Shown: positions 35,397-44,913, counted from the stretch's first letter. The stretch: DNA of 64,000 nucleotides from Desulfitobacterium sp050251735 (GCA_050251735.1 JBFWMF010000003.1:62001-126000), one strand, 5' to 3'. Made by a program: numbers and translations. Notes: generated from the letters alone by a model not told the origin.

Positions 35397-36278
35397 TCAT
35401 ACTTTCTCGTTGATCTGTTTGCCCAGAAGACCGGTGGGCTTGACCAACAAAGTAAGAATAAGGACAGAGAACACAATAGCATCCGAAAGCTGCGTGGAGA
35501 TATAACCCTTACCGAATATCTCGATAATGCCCAAGAGTATACCGCCGATCATAGCGCCGGGTATGGAGCCGATGCCGCCAAGCACAGCAGCAGTGAAAGC
35601 CTTGATGCCGGGCATGGAGCCCGTGGTGGGCATTAAGGTGGGATAAGCGGAGCAGAGGAGAACGCCAGCAATCGCCGCGAGGGCTGAGCCGATGGCAAAG
35701 GTGACGGAGATGGTAAAGTTAACATTGATGCCCATCAGCTGAGCTGCTCCCTTATCCTCTGAGCAGGCGCGCATAGCCTTGCCCATTTTGGTTTTGCCAG
35801 TAAACCAGGTCAGGGCGGCCATAATTACAATACAAGCGACTATCGTGACGATAGCGATGACGGAGATAGTCAGTTGTCCGTCGAAGAGCTTTAAGGATCC
35901 ATTTCCTACTACTGATGTAAACGCCTTGGGATTAGAACCCCAGAGCAACAAAGCGGCATTCTGCAAAAAATAGCTAACACCTATGGCCGTAATAAGGACA
36001 GCCAAGGAGGTAGCTGCTCGCAGCGGCTTATAGGCTAAGCGTTCAATGACCACCCCAAGGACAGTACAGACCACCATAGCCAGAAGCACGCCGACAACCG
36101 GGGGCAGGTTTCCCCGGGTAGTGGCAAAAAACGTAACATAGGCACCGACCATAATAACATCGCCATGGGCAAAGTTCAGCATTTTTGCAATGCCGTAGAC
36201 CATTGTATAGCCCAAAGCTATGATAGCATAGACGCTACCAAGACTGAGTCCGCTAATCAGAAAGGAAAGAAAGGTCAT
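35397..36278 (-). CDS. livH: Branched-chain amino acid ABC transporter permease LivH
   Basis: A 293-residue permease beginning LSFLISGLSLGSVYAIIALGYTMVYG, the LivH signature with the NFAHGDV turn, and ending with the conserved AVLGGIGSIPGAMIGGILLGIIE loop. It heads the membrane-component part of the operon, after an intra-operon hairpin. Confidence 0.94.
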   Translation of the reverse strand: MTFLSFLISGLSLGSVYAIIALGYTMVYGIAKMLNFAHGDVIMVGAYVTFFATTRGNLPPVVGVLLAMVVCTVLGVVIERLAYKPLRAATSLAVLITAIGVSYFLQNAALLLWGSNPKAFTSVVGNGSLKLFDGQLTISVIAIVTIVACIVIMAALTWFTGKTKMGKAMRACSEDKGAAQLMGINVNFTISVTFAIGSALAAIAGVLLCSAYPTLMPTTGSMPGIKAFTAAVLGGIGSIPGAMIGGILLGIIEIFGKGYISTQLSDAIVFSVLILTLLVKPTGLLGKQINEKV

Positions 36279-36340
36279 AACTCACACACCTTTATTTAGT
36301 TTGAGCATATTTGGAAAAGTATATATATAGATAGGTTAAA

Positions 36341-36368
36341 GGGCTGCCGAGTTTGTACTCGGCAGCCC
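36341..36368 (-). terminator. Intra-operon hairpin between livJ and livH
   Basis: A perfect 11-bp GC-rich stem GGGCTGCCGAG and its complement with a 6-base loop; on the minus strand only TTTAACC follows. It probably trims or partly terminates so that the binding protein is made in excess. Confidence 0.7.
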
Positions 36369-36401
36369 TCTCAACAAACCAATGGAAAGGGCAGTATCTT
36401 C

Positions 36402-37583
36402 TTAATCCATACCGACGTAAGCACCCTTTTCAATGACCATACCCTTAGGGGTCTTAGAAACTTCACCAGTAGCGGCCCACGTCATTTTCTCACCGGTCAG
36501 TCCGTCAACAGAGATCGTGGGGAATACTTGGACCAGTTTCTCATTGATATCAGCAGCCTTCATATCAGAAGTGATGCCGGCAGTCTCAATGGCTTTCTTA
36601 TAGGCATACACAACGTCATAACCGTCAGCTGCAAACTGATTAGGAGTTTCTTTAAATAGTTCATTGTATTTCTTGACGAAGTTGACAGTGCGCTCATCGG
36701 TAGCGTCAGCACTGAAAGGAGTTAACAGCATAACGCCCTCAGCCAAGGATGCGTCAAAGTTTTCCAGAGTTAGAATGCCGTCCATGCCGTCCACCCCAAA
36801 GTATTTAGGGGAGTAGTCCATAGACTTAGCCTGCTGGAGGATCAGAGAGGCCGGGGTGTAATACATAGGCAGGAAGATTAAGTCAGCGCCGTTTTTCTTA
36901 GCATCAGCCAGTTGAACGGAAAAGTCGGTCTGGCTGTCTTCGGTGAAGGTGGTTGTAGAAACGACTGGGAGGTTCAGTTCTTTAGCTTTGCTAACGAAAG
37001 TATTATAGATTCCCTTGGAATATACATCGTCATTCTTGTAGATAATCGCAACTTTTGTGCCAAGCTTTTTGTCAAAGATATACTGAGCAGAAGCTGAACC
37101 CTGGTTAGGGTCTGTGAAGCACATCTGATAGACATTATCCTTGCCCTCAATGACAGCGGGGGCGGAAGCGGAGGGAGTCAGGGCAAATATCCGGTCGTTA
37201 AAAGTCTCTGCACTGGTGGCCACACCGGGGGTGCTGGTCACGGAGCCGAGGGAAATTTGCATACCCCAATCCTTCAGCTTGTTATAAGCATTAACGGCCT
37301 TCTCGGCGTCATGCTCATCATCTTCATATTTGAGTTCGAACTGGATGCCGCCCAAAGCATTAATCTCATCAACAGCGATTTGCGCACCATTCTTGGCCGC
37401 GTTGCCGTAAATGGCTGCTCCGCCGGTCAAAGGACCGGTACCGCCAAGCTTAAAGGCTACTGCAGCAGGTTCTTTGCCGCCTGCATTGGTTTGTCCAGCA
37501 GGAGCTTTATCCGTGCCTCCGCAACCGGACAGAAGACCGAGGGTCAGAGCGAGAGAGAATACGATACCGAACATTCTTTTCAT
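36402..37583 (-). CDS. livJ: Branched-chain amino acid ABC transporter substrate-binding lipoprotein
   Basis: A 393-residue type I periplasmic-binding protein. The signal ends in LLSGCGG, a lipobox at about residue 18-22, anchoring it outside the membrane. The ligand-binding fold starts KLGGTGPLTGGAAIYGNAAKNGAQIAVDEIN, the Leu/Ile/Val-family start. It is the first gene of the liv operon, with a strong promoter at 37664-37692. Confidence 0.95.
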   Translation of the reverse strand: MKRMFGIVFSLALTLGLLSGCGGTDKAPAGQTNAGGKEPAAVAFKLGGTGPLTGGAAIYGNAAKNGAQIAVDEINALGGIQFELKYEDDEHDAEKAVNAYNKLKDWGMQISLGSVTSTPGVATSAETFNDRIFALTPSASAPAVIEGKDNVYQMCFTDPNQGSASAQYIFDKKLGTKVAIIYKNDDVYSKGIYNTFVSKAKELNLPVVSTTTFTEDSQTDFSVQLADAKKNGADLIFLPMYYTPASLILQQAKSMDYSPKYFGVDGMDGILTLENFDASLAEGVMLLTPFSADATDERTVNFVKKYNELFKETPNQFAADGYDVVYAYKKAIETAGITSDMKAADINEKLVQVFPTISVDGLTGEKMTWAATGEVSKTPKGMVIEKGAYVGMD

Positions 37584-37611
37584 TATACATTCCCCTTATC
37601 ACAGATTTTAT

Positions 37612-37649
37612 GATTATTCGTGTTCGTGAATTTTAGCCCCCGAATAATC
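37612..37649. promoter_or_regulatory. Inverted repeat in the livJ leader
   Basis: GATTATTCG (37612-37620) and CGAATAATC (37641-37649) form a 9-bp inverted repeat just downstream of the livJ promoter. It could be an RNA stem or an operator. Confidence 0.45.
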
Positions 37650-37663
37650 AGAAAGATAGGATA

Positions 37664-37692
37664 ATTTTAGCCTCCAAGGCCCTACCTGTCAA
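37664..37692 (-). promoter_or_regulatory. Promoter of the liv operon
   Basis: Minus-strand TTGACA (37687-37692), 17-base spacer, TAAAAT (37664-37669), about 80 bases before livJ. Confidence 0.8.
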
Positions 37693-37793
37693 GGTAAATA
37701 TTATGCAACAGATAAATAATTTTATCCAATCAAATATAACAGTTTAATTTTATTATTTCCTATCTGTCCTTTGAATACTTCATCGTGAATAAA

Positions 37794-37827
37794 CAAAAAA
37801 ACTTGCATCCCTTAAAAAGAATGCAAG
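37794..37827 (-). terminator. Terminator of tRNA-Lys
   Basis: Minus-strand CTTGCAT / ATGCAAG stem followed by TTTTTTTG, 17 bases after the tRNA. Confidence 0.8.
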
Positions 37828-37843
37828 CATTTTTATTAGATAA

Positions 37844-37919
37844 TGGTGAGCCATCCGCGACTCGAACGCGGGACACCCTGATTAAAAGTCAGGTGCTCTA
37901 CCGACTGAGCTAATGGCTC
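37844..37919 (-). tRNA. tRNA-Lys (TTT)
   Basis: Minus-strand 76-base cloverleaf: acceptor GAGCCAT / ATGGCTC, anticodon loop CTTTTAA with TTT, T-arm GCGTTCGAGTCGC, CCA encoded. Confidence 0.96.
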
Positions 37920-37940
37920 ATAACTCACTCACGAATACTG

Positions 37941-37969
37941 ATTTTACAGGAAGACCGATAGCTTGTCAA
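37941..37969 (-). promoter_or_regulatory. Promoter of tRNA-Lys
   Basis: Minus-strand TTGACA (37964-37969), 17-base spacer, TAAAAT (37941-37946), directly upstream of the tRNA. Confidence 0.8.
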
Positions 37970-38005
37970 CTTTTTTATAAAATAAAACCGGCATTCATAA
38001 TGGTC

Positions 38006-39289
38006 TTAGAAAATTTCCCCACGAACAATCGTCTGCTCCCGACCAGGTCCCACCGCAATCAGGGTCACTTGGGTTTCGGTAAGAAGCTCAATACGCTTCA
38101 CATAGTCTTGAGCAGCCTTAGGCAGATCAGCAAAGCGAGTCACCCCAGTAATATCCTCCTGCCAACCTTCAACCTCTTCATAGACGGGTTCACAGGCTTT
38201 GAATATCTTCTGACTTTGCGGAAATTCATAAATAACTTCGTTATTCACTCGATAGCCAACACCGATCTTTATTTTCTCGAAACCAGATAAGACGTCCAGC
38301 TTCATCAAAGCAAAATCAGAGATTCCGCTCACCCGAACAGAATAGCGAGCGATTACGGCATCAAACCAACCACAGCGGCGAGCTCGGCCTGTAGTGGTAC
38401 CAAATTCATGACCATTTTCGCGCATCCGTTCCCCGGTTTCGTCCAGAAGCTCGGTGGGGAAGGGTCCTTCGCCAACCCTTGTTGTGTAGGCCTTAATGAC
38501 TCCAACCACGCGGTTTATGCGTGTCGGTCCGACTCCAGCACCGATGCAGGCTCCACCGGCAATCGGATGAGATGAAGTGACATAAGGGTAGGTACCATGG
38601 TCCAAGTCCAGTAATGTCCCTTGGGCACCTTCAAATAAAACCTTTTCCCCGGCCTTTAAGGATTCATCAATAACTAAGGAGCTATCGGCGACTAAGCCGC
38701 GAATCCTCTGGGCATAACCGGTATACTCAGCATATATAGCTTCATATTCTAGTGGCTCAACACCATATAGCTTGGTTAGGATATCGTTCTTTTCTTTCAA
38801 ATTGCGGCGAAGCTTCTGCGCAAATTCCTCAGCATCAAGCAAATCTAAGATGCGAATACCAATCCGGCTGGTTTTATCCATATAGGCAGGACCGATTCCT
38901 CGCTTGGTGGTGCCAATTTTATGCTCTCCACGAGAATCTTCTTCCAGGGCATCGAGCAAACGGTGATAGGGCATGATCACATGAGCGTTAGAACTGATTA
39001 AGAGTTTTCCGGTCTTCACCTGGCGCTCAGCAAGATAATCCAATTCATCCAGCAATACCTTGGGGTCGACCACTACTCCATTACCGATCACGCAGGTCTT
39101 GTCCTCATAGAGGATCCCCGAGGGAATCAGGTGAAGTTTAAACTCCTCCCCCTTAACCACTACAGTGTGACCGGCATTGTTCCCCCCTTGATAGCGAACG
39201 ACTAAATCCGCCTTTTCAGCGAGAAAGTCTGTCACCTTACCTTTTCCCTCATCACCCCATTGGGTACCTATTAAAACAACAGATGCCAT
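38006..39289 (-). CDS. purA: Adenylosuccinate synthetase
   Basis: First step from IMP to AMP, using aspartate and GTP. The 427-residue protein has the GTP loop IGTQWGDEGKGK (about 7-18, catalytic Asp), the HTVV His, GTTKRGIGPAY, and RARRCGWFDAV. I chose the ATG matching the family start MASVVLIG, with GGGGGA upstream. Paired PurR boxes and a promoter lie at 39392-39470. Confidence 0.97.
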   Translation of the reverse strand: MASVVLIGTQWGDEGKGKVTDFLAEKADLVVRYQGGNNAGHTVVVKGEEFKLHLIPSGILYEDKTCVIGNGVVVDPKVLLDELDYLAERQVKTGKLLISSNAHVIMPYHRLLDALEEDSRGEHKIGTTKRGIGPAYMDKTSRIGIRILDLLDAEEFAQKLRRNLKEKNDILTKLYGVEPLEYEAIYAEYTGYAQRIRGLVADSSLVIDESLKAGEKVLFEGAQGTLLDLDHGTYPYVTSSHPIAGGACIGAGVGPTRINRVVGVIKAYTTRVGEGPFPTELLDETGERMRENGHEFGTTTGRARRCGWFDAVIARYSVRVSGISDFALMKLDVLSGFEKIKIGVGYRVNNEVIYEFPQSQKIFKACEPVYEEVEGWQEDITGVTRFADLPKAAQDYVKRIELLTETQVTLIAVGPGREQTIVRGEIF

Positions 39290-39391
39290 CCAAATTCCCC
39301 CGATCCCCGAATGTTCCCAGTAATATTCCAGCAAACTGTAACTTCTATTACTTTTGCCTTATTTTCGGGAAAACATTCATAAATTCAATTT

Positions 39392-39421
39392 ATCTTAGCA
39401 GTCAGCAAGTATTCTTGTCAA
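39392..39421 (-). promoter_or_regulatory. Promoter of purA
   Basis: Minus-strand TTGACA (39416-39421), 18-base spacer, TAAGAT (39392-39397), about 100 bases before purA. Confidence 0.75.
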
Positions 39422-39425
39422 TGCA

Positions 39426-39470
39426 AAGCACGAACATTATGCGATTTTTTTCAAATAATATTCGGTTTAA
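39426..39470. promoter_or_regulatory. PurR box pair upstream of purA
   Basis: An AAGCACGAACATTA half on the plus strand (CGAA at 39431-39434) and a TAAACCGAATATT half on the minus strand (TTCG at 39461-39464) form an inverted pair with 26 bases between the CGAA cores. This matches the PurBox form and spacing known for Bacillus PurR, placed just upstream of the -35 box. Confidence 0.7.
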
Positions 39471-39529
39471 CCACTCCGTTATTATCTTATGCTAAGAAGC
39501 GTAAAATTGTGAGGATGAAGAAAAAAAGA

Positions 39530-39554
39530 GCCTAAGGACGATTTGTCCTTAGGC
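39530..39554 (-). terminator. Terminator of dnaB
   Basis: A 10-bp stem GCCTAAGGAC / GTCCTTAGGC followed on the minus strand by TCTTTTTTT. The hairpin begins inside the last codons of dnaB. Confidence 0.9.
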
Positions 39555-40883
39555 AGAGATATGTTGACGGTCTAGATTCACAAATTTCGTAAATTCCTTA
39601 AGATATCCTAATTCTACTGAGCCCACCGGACCATTCCGATGCTTGGCAATAATGATTTCAGCAATTCCTTTTTTATCTGATTCGGAATTATAGTATTCAT
39701 CTCGATAAATAAACGAAATAACATCTGCATCGGCCTCAATGGAACCGGACTCTAGCAAATCAGACATGATCGGGCGCTTATCCTGGCGCTGTTCAACCCC
39801 ACGATTAAGCTGGGAAAGTGCTATAACTGGAACCTTTAGCTCTCGGGCAATACCCTTTAATCCCCGCGAGATCTGGGCAACCTCCTGCTGGCGGCTTTCC
39901 GCACGTCTTCCCAAGGACATTAGTTGCAGGTAGTCAATGACAATTAACCCTAAGCCATTTTCCATCTTGAGGCGTCTTGCCTTTGAACGTAGCTCCGCTA
40001 AGGAAATTCCTACCGTATCGTCAATATAAATTGATGCATCAGAAAGGGGACCCACAGCCCGGGTAAGCTTCGGCCAGTCTGTATCTAATAAATCTCCTGT
40101 ACGGACCCGCTGCTGATCCACCATAGCTTCTGAACAGAGCATCCGCTGGACTAATTGTTCCTTGGACATTTCCAAGCTAAATAAAGCAACCGAAACATTC
40201 GCTCTCACCGCAGCGTTTTGAGCCATATTCAAAACAAATGCTGTTTTTCCCATGGAGGGACGCGCTGCAATAATAATCAGATCGGAAGGCTGCCAACCGG
40301 AGGTCATCCTATCTAATTCTGTAAAATAGGTAGGCACTCCAGTCAGGTTCCCCTTATTAGCATAAAGAGTTTCTATCTTTTCAAAAGTATGCAATAAAAT
40401 ATTGCGGATGGATTCAAAGCCATCTTTGACCTGCCGTTGTGAAAGATCCATGACCATCTTTTCCGCTTCTTCCAACAAAGCGGTAGCCTCTTCTCCCGGT
40501 TCATAGCCCCTTTCCGAAATCTGACCGGTAGCACGAATGAGCTGGCGCAGCAAGGATTTCTCGGCCACGATGCGCGCATAATACTCGCAGTTCACTGCTG
40601 AAGGAACCGAGCGAGCGATCTGCGAGATGGTGGCGATACCCCCGATTTGCTCCAACCGTCCGCTTTGACGAAGACCCTCGGCGACTGACACCAAATCCAC
40701 AGGGTCTCCCTGTTCAAAAAGATTCCGGATGGTTAGGAAAATCTGTCGATGGTTATCCCGATAAAAGTCCTCAGGCTGTAACACTTCGAAAACGGAACTT
40801 CCCACTTCCGGTTCCAGCATTAAAGCACCTAAAACCGATTGTTCCGCCTCTAAATTATGGGGAGGAACTTTGGTCAGTTCCAT
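39549..40883 (-). CDS. dnaB: Replicative DNA helicase
   Basis: Hexameric fork helicase (DnaB; called DnaC in Bacillus), 444 residues. N-terminal primase-interacting domain starts VPPHNLEAEQSVLGALMLE, and the RecA-like domain has Walker A ARPSMGKTA near 203 and LIVIDYLQLM Walker B. Intein-free. Start ATG has GAGGAGG upstream. It follows lonC by 13 bases; rplI-lonC-dnaB form one unit. Confidence 0.96.
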   Translation of the reverse strand: MELTKVPPHNLEAEQSVLGALMLEPEVGSSVFEVLQPEDFYRDNHRQIFLTIRNLFEQGDPVDLVSVAEGLRQSGRLEQIGGIATISQIARSVPSAVNCEYYARIVAEKSLLRQLIRATGQISERGYEPGEEATALLEEAEKMVMDLSQRQVKDGFESIRNILLHTFEKIETLYANKGNLTGVPTYFTELDRMTSGWQPSDLIIIAARPSMGKTAFVLNMAQNAAVRANVSVALFSLEMSKEQLVQRMLCSEAMVDQQRVRTGDLLDTDWPKLTRAVGPLSDASIYIDDTVGISLAELRSKARRLKMENGLGLIVIDYLQLMSLGRRAESRQQEVAQISRGLKGIARELKVPVIALSQLNRGVEQRQDKRPIMSDLLESGSIEADADVISFIYRDEYYNSESDKKGIAEIIIAKHRNGPVGSVELGYLKEFTKFVNLDRQHISA

Positions 40884-40896
40884 GCTTCTCTCCTCC

Positions 40897-42861
40897 TCAT
40901 TGCCGTACAATTTTGTTCGTGAATAATGCATGCTCCAAGGCTTCCTGAATTGTCTCAATCGGAATCACTTGAATACCTTGGAGACCGGACGGAACATCAG
41001 CTTGGTTAGCTTTGGGTATGAGCACGGTTTTGACTCTGGCTTGCTTGGCACCAAATATTTTCTCAGCGATGCCTCCGACCGGACGCACTTTCCCTTGAAT
41101 GGATATTTCTCCGGTCACGGCAACATCTTGGCGCAAAGGCGCACTTTTAAGAGCGCTGTAGATGGCTAAGGTGGTGGCACAGCCTGCCGAAGGTCCGTCA
41201 ATATTTCCACCACCCACCACATTGACATGGACATCGTAATCCTTTAAATCTACTCCTGCCAGGCTGCGCAGGACCGCTGTTGCATTAAATACGGCATCCC
41301 GCGCCATACTTCCTGCTGTTTCATTAAAACGAATGGCTCCCTTTCCTTCCCTACCCGTAAAGACGATGGCCTCAATCTCCAGGACGGAACCCACAAAACC
41401 ATGGACCCCAAGTCCTAAAACTCTCCCCACCTCACCATCCTCAATGGCTTTATGGGAGATATAGGGGGTAAGTCGAGCTGAACGTAGCACCTCATAGACT
41501 TCCTCACTCTTCAGGATAACCTCTTCCTGATGGGGGCGACGATAATGAGCAAGCCCATAAGTATCACTAAGGATTGTATTCGCCTTGCGACCTTCGAAGA
41601 CGTAGTCGCTAATAATCTGCGGAACCTGTTCCTCTAAGGTTGCTCCTAACTTTTGAGCGGCTTGGACAACAATATGTTGAATATCCTTGGGCTCGAGAGG
41701 ATTAAAATAGATTTCAGCACAGCGCGACCTTAAAGCCGGATTAATCTCCCGTGGATCCCGTGTCGTTGCTCCAATCAACACAAAATCTGCAGGTGCACCT
41801 TCTTCAAAGAGTTTCTTAATATACATTGGCACTTGCGGATCATTAGGATCGTAATAGGCGGATTCAAAAAATACGCGCTTATCCTCTAACACTTTGAGGA
41901 GTTTATTCAAAAGTACAGGGTCCATCTCGCCTATCTCGTCGATAAATAATATCCCTCCATGGGCATCACTGACTAACCCCATCTTCGGCTCGGGTATCCC
42001 CGTTTCCGCTAAATCTCGCTTAGCCCCCTGATAGATCGGATCATGAACGGATCCCAATAAAGGGTTCGAAATATCCCTTGGATCCCAGCGCAAGGTCGTC
42101 CCGTCGACTTCGATGAAAGGAGCCTTTTCGGCAAAGGGGGTATGGGCAGTGTTCTTCACAGCTTCTAAAGCCACTCGGGCTGCAGAGGTTTTTCCCACCC
42201 CCGGTGGACCATAAATAAGTAGATGTTGGGGATAGGGTGTAGCCAACTTAGCTAAAAGAAACTGCATGGGAATCTGTTGACCGATGACTTCTTCTACGCT
42301 TTGGGGCCGTAAAACCTCCGAGACCGAATTGGCCAGCTTTACTTGATTCATCTTTTCAATATGGGCCAATTTTTTTAAAGTTTGAGCATTATCCGGACCG
42401 GAATTCTCCTTAACAAGCTGGTTTTTTATTTCCTTGACATAATCCTCATGTCGCTCCTGCATTTTATCGGCTACAGCTTTGTCCAAGCGTTCTTCCACAG
42501 CTCGCCGAGCAATCAGTTCAGCGAGATGATCTTCGATCTCCAGAAGAATTTGTGAAATTTCTTCTGGCTCGGGCAAGGGGCGATCAGTCGGATCATCTAA
42601 AACAAGCTTAAGAAGTCCAGCAGCTCGTTTTTGAATGTCTTTGGATTGTATAAGGTGAATAGCCTCAAGGCGAGTGGCCTTTAGGACTAATTTGTCACTG
42701 CCATAAAAATTGGCAAGCAGGGTGTAGAGGGTATCCACTTCATGATGCCATTTTTCGTTATCTAATGTTTCAGTTGGGATTAGCTCGTCCTTTTCTTCCG
42801 GTGGCGAATCCTCCAATTTATTCTTAACTTGGGTAAACCACTTTGTATATAACCCTTTCAT
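40897..42861 (-). CDS. lonC: Lon-family ATP-dependent protease LonC
   Basis: A 654-residue Lon-like protease. A helical N-terminus (1-190) precedes an AAA+ domain with Walker A YGPPGVGKTS and Walker B GGILFIDEIGEMD, and a C-terminal Lon protease domain with Ser in DGPSAGCA and Lys in EKIFGAKQA. It lacks the classic LAN domain and matches the clostridial LonC group, found between rplI and dnaB in sporulating clostridia. Confidence 0.92.
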   Translation of the reverse strand: MKGLYTKWFTQVKNKLEDSPPEEKDELIPTETLDNEKWHHEVDTLYTLLANFYGSDKLVLKATRLEAIHLIQSKDIQKRAAGLLKLVLDDPTDRPLPEPEEISQILLEIEDHLAELIARRAVEERLDKAVADKMQERHEDYVKEIKNQLVKENSGPDNAQTLKKLAHIEKMNQVKLANSVSEVLRPQSVEEVIGQQIPMQFLLAKLATPYPQHLLIYGPPGVGKTSAARVALEAVKNTAHTPFAEKAPFIEVDGTTLRWDPRDISNPLLGSVHDPIYQGAKRDLAETGIPEPKMGLVSDAHGGILFIDEIGEMDPVLLNKLLKVLEDKRVFFESAYYDPNDPQVPMYIKKLFEEGAPADFVLIGATTRDPREINPALRSRCAEIYFNPLEPKDIQHIVVQAAQKLGATLEEQVPQIISDYVFEGRKANTILSDTYGLAHYRRPHQEEVILKSEEVYEVLRSARLTPYISHKAIEDGEVGRVLGLGVHGFVGSVLEIEAIVFTGREGKGAIRFNETAGSMARDAVFNATAVLRSLAGVDLKDYDVHVNVVGGGNIDGPSAGCATTLAIYSALKSAPLRQDVAVTGEISIQGKVRPVGGIAEKIFGAKQARVKTVLIPKANQADVPSGLQGIQVIPIETIQEALEHALFTNKIVRQ

Positions 42862-42887
42862 AAGGGACCCCTTTCACGATTGCCTGA

Positions 42888-43334
42888 TCATGTTGCTTCC
42901 ACAAGAACTTGAAATTGCGCTGTAACTTCAGGATGTAGCTTAGCTTGCACATTATAGGTGCCGAGTGCCTTGATGGGTTCTTTAATTTCTAGTTTGCGAC
43001 GATCCACTTCAATCTTGTGCTTCGCTTTTAAGGCTTCGGCAACTTCTTTATTGGTAACTGAACCAAAAAGTCGTCCGCCTTCTCCGCTCTTCGTCTGTAC
43101 TTCTACCGTTATAGAATTCAGCTTTGTCGCAAGAGCTTGCGCATCTTCTTTTTCTTTTTCTTTCTTCTTATCTTCATTCGCCTTTTTCGAAGCAAGATCA
43201 CTCAAGTTGCCCGAAGTTGCTTCGACAGCTAAACCTTTGGGGAAGAGAAAATTCCTTGCGTATCCATCGGAAACTTCAAAGACTTGGCCTTTCTTGCCTA
43301 ATGCTTTGACATCTTCCTTTAATATAACTTTCAT
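42888..43334 (-). CDS. rplI: 50S ribosomal protein L9
   Basis: A 148-residue two-domain protein. N-terminal RNA-binding domain MKVILKEDVKALGKKGQVFEVSDGYARNFLFPKGLA, the long charged connecting helix (KKANEDKKKEKEKEDAQ), then the C-terminal domain. Start ATG has GGAGG upstream; an earlier in-frame start is not supported. Confidence 0.97.
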   Translation of the reverse strand: MKVILKEDVKALGKKGQVFEVSDGYARNFLFPKGLAVEATSGNLSDLASKKANEDKKKEKEKEDAQALATKLNSITVEVQTKSGEGGRLFGSVTNKEVAEALKAKHKIEVDRRKLEIKEPIKALGTYNVQAKLHPEVTAQFQVLVEAT

Positions 43335-43377
43335 TGCAAATCCTCCATTCTGCACTCCATTGTTTTCTAAACAGTTC

Positions 43378-44334
43378 CTATTCTTTCTCCTTGGGAGTAG
43401 ATCTCTGGCGAAAATCAAACACCAAGTCCAGTAGCCCCATGATAATCAATAGAGGAGCCGTCACTTGGATATAGAGAAAACTCGCAAAAAGCAATATAAA
43501 TTTAATAAAGCCAGATAACATCGGTTTTTTTAGGAAGGAGACAAAGATCGCACTTCCTAAGACGAGAGCTACAGCCCCATAGACTAGCATCAAGTTAAGA
43601 CCAATATTCTTAACGGTTACCCATTGTAATAGATCCCCTATAAGGTAACTAGCTATGGCTAGGTTCATTCCCCATACTGCATACCAAGGTAAGCGCCATT
43701 CCGTGAAGGGCTGATAAGTTCGCTCGGGGATTGGAAACCAGCGCATATAAAAATAATAGACCGCCCCCCATTTGGCAAGTGCCGTAAGGGCGACAAGGCC
43801 CGGAGTCAGCATAATCATCGTATTGACAATCTGTTCAAATAAAGTTAGAAGCTCTCTCTCGGTTATCCCTTGAGTCTTGAGATTTTCCAACATTCCGGCT
43901 TGGGTATATTGGTCCATCAGGCTTTGCACCAAAACTTGTACACTGTCTTGGGTTACACCCTGCAACAGCATACCTAGGGTAGGAATTATTCCGGCAACAC
44001 CAGCGGCTACTAAGCTCCAGAAAACAACTGCACGATGAGAAATAGTCGCTCTCATCCCCCAAATAGTCACTAGACCTGCCCAAGGAACAAAGCTAAAGGA
44101 TGTGTAAGGGGGGAATCCGTTCAAGAGCACTGCTAGGCCATAGCCAAAAATCAAAAAAATCGCCCCAAAGCGCAAGCCCTGTTCCCGATCAGTTCGCCCC
44201 ACCCATAAAAGGGCCAGTAGTAAGAGGATATCTAGCATCCAGCCCCAACCCTCTTTTGATACTCCCAACCAGGGCCCTGCTACCAGGACAAGAACAGCCA
44301 ACATATTGGTGGTTTTTTGGTCACTGACGTACAT
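43378..44334 (-). CDS. DUF2232 (YybS-like) membrane protein
   Basis: A 318-residue protein with about 8 hydrophobic segments, matching the DUF2232/YybS family found immediately upstream of rplI in Firmicutes. Function unknown. The ATG at 44334 has TGGAGC 6 bases upstream; a TTG 25 codons earlier overlaps the MazG-like stop and has no ribosome site. Confidence 0.83.
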   Translation of the reverse strand: MYVSDQKTTNMLAVLVLVAGPWLGVSKEGWGWMLDILLLLALLWVGRTDREQGLRFGAIFLIFGYGLAVLLNGFPPYTSFSFVPWAGLVTIWGMRATISHRAVVFWSLVAAGVAGIIPTLGMLLQGVTQDSVQVLVQSLMDQYTQAGMLENLKTQGITERELLTLFEQIVNTMIMLTPGLVALTALAKWGAVYYFYMRWFPIPERTYQPFTEWRLPWYAVWGMNLAIASYLIGDLLQWVTVKNIGLNLMLVYGAVALVLGSAIFVSFLKKPMLSGFIKFILLFASFLYIQVTAPLLIIMGLLDLVFDFRQRSTPKEKE

Positions 44335-44405
44335 TCTGATGCTCCAATCTATTACAGGACTATTATAGAAACGGCCTTCAGTAGGCTCACTGAAGGAAGT
44401 CTCGT

Positions 44406-44711
44406 TCAATCTTCAGGGGCCAAATAGCATAATAATAAGCTAAGGTCACCCCATTGGGTTTCTAATTTTTGGTGATCGTTTTCTTTCCATTCCTCTAACC
44501 GCTGCAACAGGATACGATCCAGACGTGAATAATCAAATCCCATGCGACGCGTTAATAAATAACTTAAAGCCACAAGATCCGCTAAACCTTGCAGCATTTC
44601 ACCTTCCGAGCCACGCATCGACCCTTCCTGGAATTCCCACTGTGCTTTCAACATCTCAACCTTAAGCTCTTCAATAGCCTTTAGCCCTTTAACTACATCG
44701 ACTTCAACCAC
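44406..44711 (-). CDS. MazG-like protein
   Basis: A 101-residue all-helical protein resembling the MazG-like family (IEELKVEMLKAQWEF...EMLQGLADLVALSYLLTRRMGFDY). It retains the helical core, but the canonical EExxE/ExxD metal residues are only partly evident. Probably a nucleotide pyrophosphohydrolase relative; activity uncertain. GTG start with GGGAGGGG upstream. Confidence 0.75.
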   Translation of the reverse strand: MVEVDVVKGLKAIEELKVEMLKAQWEFQEGSMRGSEGEMLQGLADLVALSYLLTRRMGFDYSRLDRILLQRLEEWKENDHQKLETQWGDLSLLLCYLAPED

Positions 44712-44913
44712 GGGGGCCCCTCCCGTCATATTTATAATACCATGATTATCTCTATCTCAAAAATGTTCGCTAATCCAACACCAATCTCCTGCATGAGTGC
44801 TAAAGAAAACCCGGCTTCGCCGTGCCTCTTATCACTCTCCCATAAAGGCGAAGTCGTTGTTTGCCCTTATACTGGAGGAAAGTATGCACGGTCGATATGC
44901 TTTCAGAAAGTGC

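Noticed and set aside
42958..43434. 158-codon plus-strand frame opposite rplI
   Set aside because: It is the shadow of the Lys/Glu-rich linker of L9; no ribosome site and no family.
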